DNA of 64,000 nucleotides from Haliclona indistincta (lineage: Eukaryota > Porifera > Demospongiae > Haplosclerida > Chalinidae), in the NCBI GenBank assembly GCA_964017065.1, contig OZ024786.1, forward strand, positions 4,007,781 to 4,071,780. Direction: 5' to 3'. Both the position numbers and the translations under genes were made by a program. The notes beneath the pieces were generated by a model. That model was given only the letters and a program-made list of their open reading frames with translations. It did no database searches and had not been told where the DNA came from. The stretch's first letter is position 1. Each line of letters starts with the position of its first letter. This document shows, piece after piece, positions 62,758 to 64,000 of this stretch.

Positions 62758-63576
62758 ATGCCACGCAAGCAACTATTATACAGGAGAAAGAATTATTGGA
62801 AAATAGCCAGAGCTAAGGTAAGACTTTTTAGCATGATGTACAGTACATTGATATTATTTTATTAAATGTAGCAGCCAAAATCTACAGTTTCCCAGCAATT
62901 TACAATTCAAGATGTGATGCCTACACCTTTTCTGCCAACTACCACATCTTTGTACCCATTGTCAGCAACTTCCTCAATGACTTTTCCCTTCTCAGTATCA
63001 CACAATGGTTTTGTGATACCTCCTATCTCTTACACCCGATCATTTCCGGTCAATCTTCACCGTGTAGTGCAGCTTGCGGACACTAGTACTCCTTCAATTC
63101 AAATGAACACTTGGCAGCAAACAAGCACTCTCTCTGCTCCGCTAGCTAAAACTTTCTTCCAGCCAGGAAGCTATTTTTCACTTCAAATGAACACTCCCTC
63201 TCAGCTAGCAAGAACTCAAGTGACCACTCCCTCTCAGCTAGCAAGCACTCAAGTGAACGCTCACTCTCAGCCAGCAAGCACTCAAGTGAACACTCCCTCT
63301 CAGCTAGCAAGCACACAAGTGAACACTCCCTCTCAGCTAGCAAACATTCCCTCTCAGCTGGGAAGCACTCAAGTGACCACTCACTCTCAGCTAGCAAGCA
63401 CTCATGTGAACACTCACTCTCAGCTAGCAAGCACTCCCTCCCAGCTAGCAAGCACTCAAGTGAACACTCACTCTCAGCTAGCAAGCACTGAAGTGAACAT
63501 CTCTCTCTCAGCTATCTCACGCTTCTCTTTCAGCAGTCCATCAATCTCTTGTTCTACCAAGCAAGTGTTGGAGTGA
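62758..63576 (+). CDS. two-exon repeat-containing protein (STQVNTPSQLA)
   Basis: Exon 1 (62758-62817) encodes MPRKQLLYRRKNYWKIARAK, basic, with donor AAG/GTAAGA. A 54-bp intron ends TAAATGTAG. Exon 2 (62872-63576) stays in frame (QPKSTVSQQFTIQDVM onward) and contains about ten imperfect 30-33-bp units encoding NTPSQLASTQV, then ends STKQVLE and TGA. The product is about 254 residues, S/T/Q-rich, probably disordered. A basic 'MPRK..YRRK.YW..ARAK' start is one I have seen on repeat-family proteins in sponges, often with a zinc domain in later exons (see 63742). Confidence 0.5.
63190..63495. repeat. 30-33-bp minisatellite in exon 2
   Basis: Units CTCTCAGCTAGCAAGCACTC + AAGTGAACACTCC, imperfect, with shorter variants. 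The period is a multiple of three, so the minus strand is open too (LAESECSLECL), which is an artefact. Confidence 0.85.
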
Positions 63577-63741
63577 TCAATCTCCATTGCCTCTTTCATC
63601 CTTACGTCTTTGCAAGGTTGAATCTTTACCTTCAACATCTAAGCAGCCCCTTACAATTTCAATCTGTGTCTTGGTGAACAGCAATTGTCAACTGTCTGTT
63701 TATGTTTACAATCAAGAGGTGAATCAATCCAGCTGTTAAGC

Positions 63742-64000
63742 AATTTCTTCACTTCCTGAGAAGGTGTCCCCTGATAACATTTCTTCAATTCTTAAAAAGA
63801 TCGACTCTCTTGTAGTTTGTGCAGGCCAGCCAGATGAACGGTTTGTACAAATGGGTGCTGAAAGAAAGGAGGTGTTTAGATCAGCCGATGGAGCTATAGT
63901 GGCAACCGTTGACGACAATGCAGTAGTAACAGTAGGTGGAAAAGTCATCACCAGCACTATCCGGACCACCAATTGTCAGCTTCTAGTTGATGTGGAGTAC
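63742..64000 (+). CDS. partial exon, 'VC.G.PDE.F' domain of a repeat family, runs off window
   Basis: After a possible acceptor (CTGTTAAG) the frame is open to the window end: SPDNISSILKKIDSLVVCAG, then QPDERFVQMGAERKEVFRSA, DGAIVATVDDNAVVTVGGKV and TIRTTNCQLLV. I recognise 'VC.G..D..F..L...RKG...S.DG.+.A..D.........+..T+R...C.LL' from the region before a CxxC zinc segment in uncharacterised sponge and cnidarian repeat proteins. It may belong to the gene starting at 62758. The minus-strand ORF here is its shadow. Confidence 0.5.

Noticed and set aside
63146..63484. 112-codon minus-strand ORF (LAESECSLECL)
   Set aside because: Shadow of the minisatellite in exon 2 of the plus-strand gene.
1..64000. 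Bacterial operon, defence or toxin-antitoxin system
   Set aside because: No long adjacent ORFs, no Shine-Dalgarno pattern; introns, microsatellites and animal transposon motifs throughout indicate eukaryotic DNA.

Overview
The window reads as accessory nuclear DNA of an early-branching animal, most likely a demosponge. The evidence is low gene density, very short GT-AG introns (36-98 bp where whole introns can be bounded), moderately AT-rich spacers, and remnants of many transposon classes whose protein motifs I recognise from sponge and cnidarian genomes. No rRNA, canonical tRNA gene, CRISPR array or bacterial-style operon was seen. The species assignment is inference.

0-21 kb: an interrupted RecQ-like helicase fragment fused to a piggyBac-like tail and split by a 400-bp MITE, then a RING finger fragment, a BEN-like gene, an ATGCAT-rich patch, non-LTR and gag-like remnants, a chromo-barrel-like protein, a SAM-like repeat family, a diverged multi-exon transposase-like family (14.7-17.1 kb), hAT and integrase tails. 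At 19.6-20.7 kb a GAGA tract, a TATA box and two small coding candidates occur together.

21-30 kb: three long copies (A, B, C), plus a nested deletion copy, of one repetitive protein family. They are interleaved with a hAT (ZMYM/DUF4371-type) fragment and a broken CR1/L2-type non-LTR element that ends directly in copy C. A 218-bp MITE follows at 30 kb.

30-48 kb: integrase, CYGC-domain, TNP2 (CACTA-like), filamin-NHL and IS5/Harbinger-type fragments, a chain of tiny phase-0 exons at 34.9-35.2 kb, an unrecognised minus-strand gene at 35.2-35.9 kb, five minisatellites or tandem duplications, and two clusters of paralogous exons (37.7-39.2 and 44.3-46.5 kb).

48-64 kb: a divergent pair of short membrane or secreted gene candidates, a recently duplicated two-unit element of about 5.9 kb (49.2-55.1 kb), a clean four-exon unknown gene with TATA box and uORF (55.2-56.0 kb), a duplicated minus-strand gene segment fused to a degenerate BEL/Pao retrotransposon (57-60 kb), a piggyBac tail, a 27-bp minisatellite, and a two-exon repeat-containing gene followed by an exon that runs off the window. 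Most genes here are mobile-element relics; the few that look intact are small and unrecognised.
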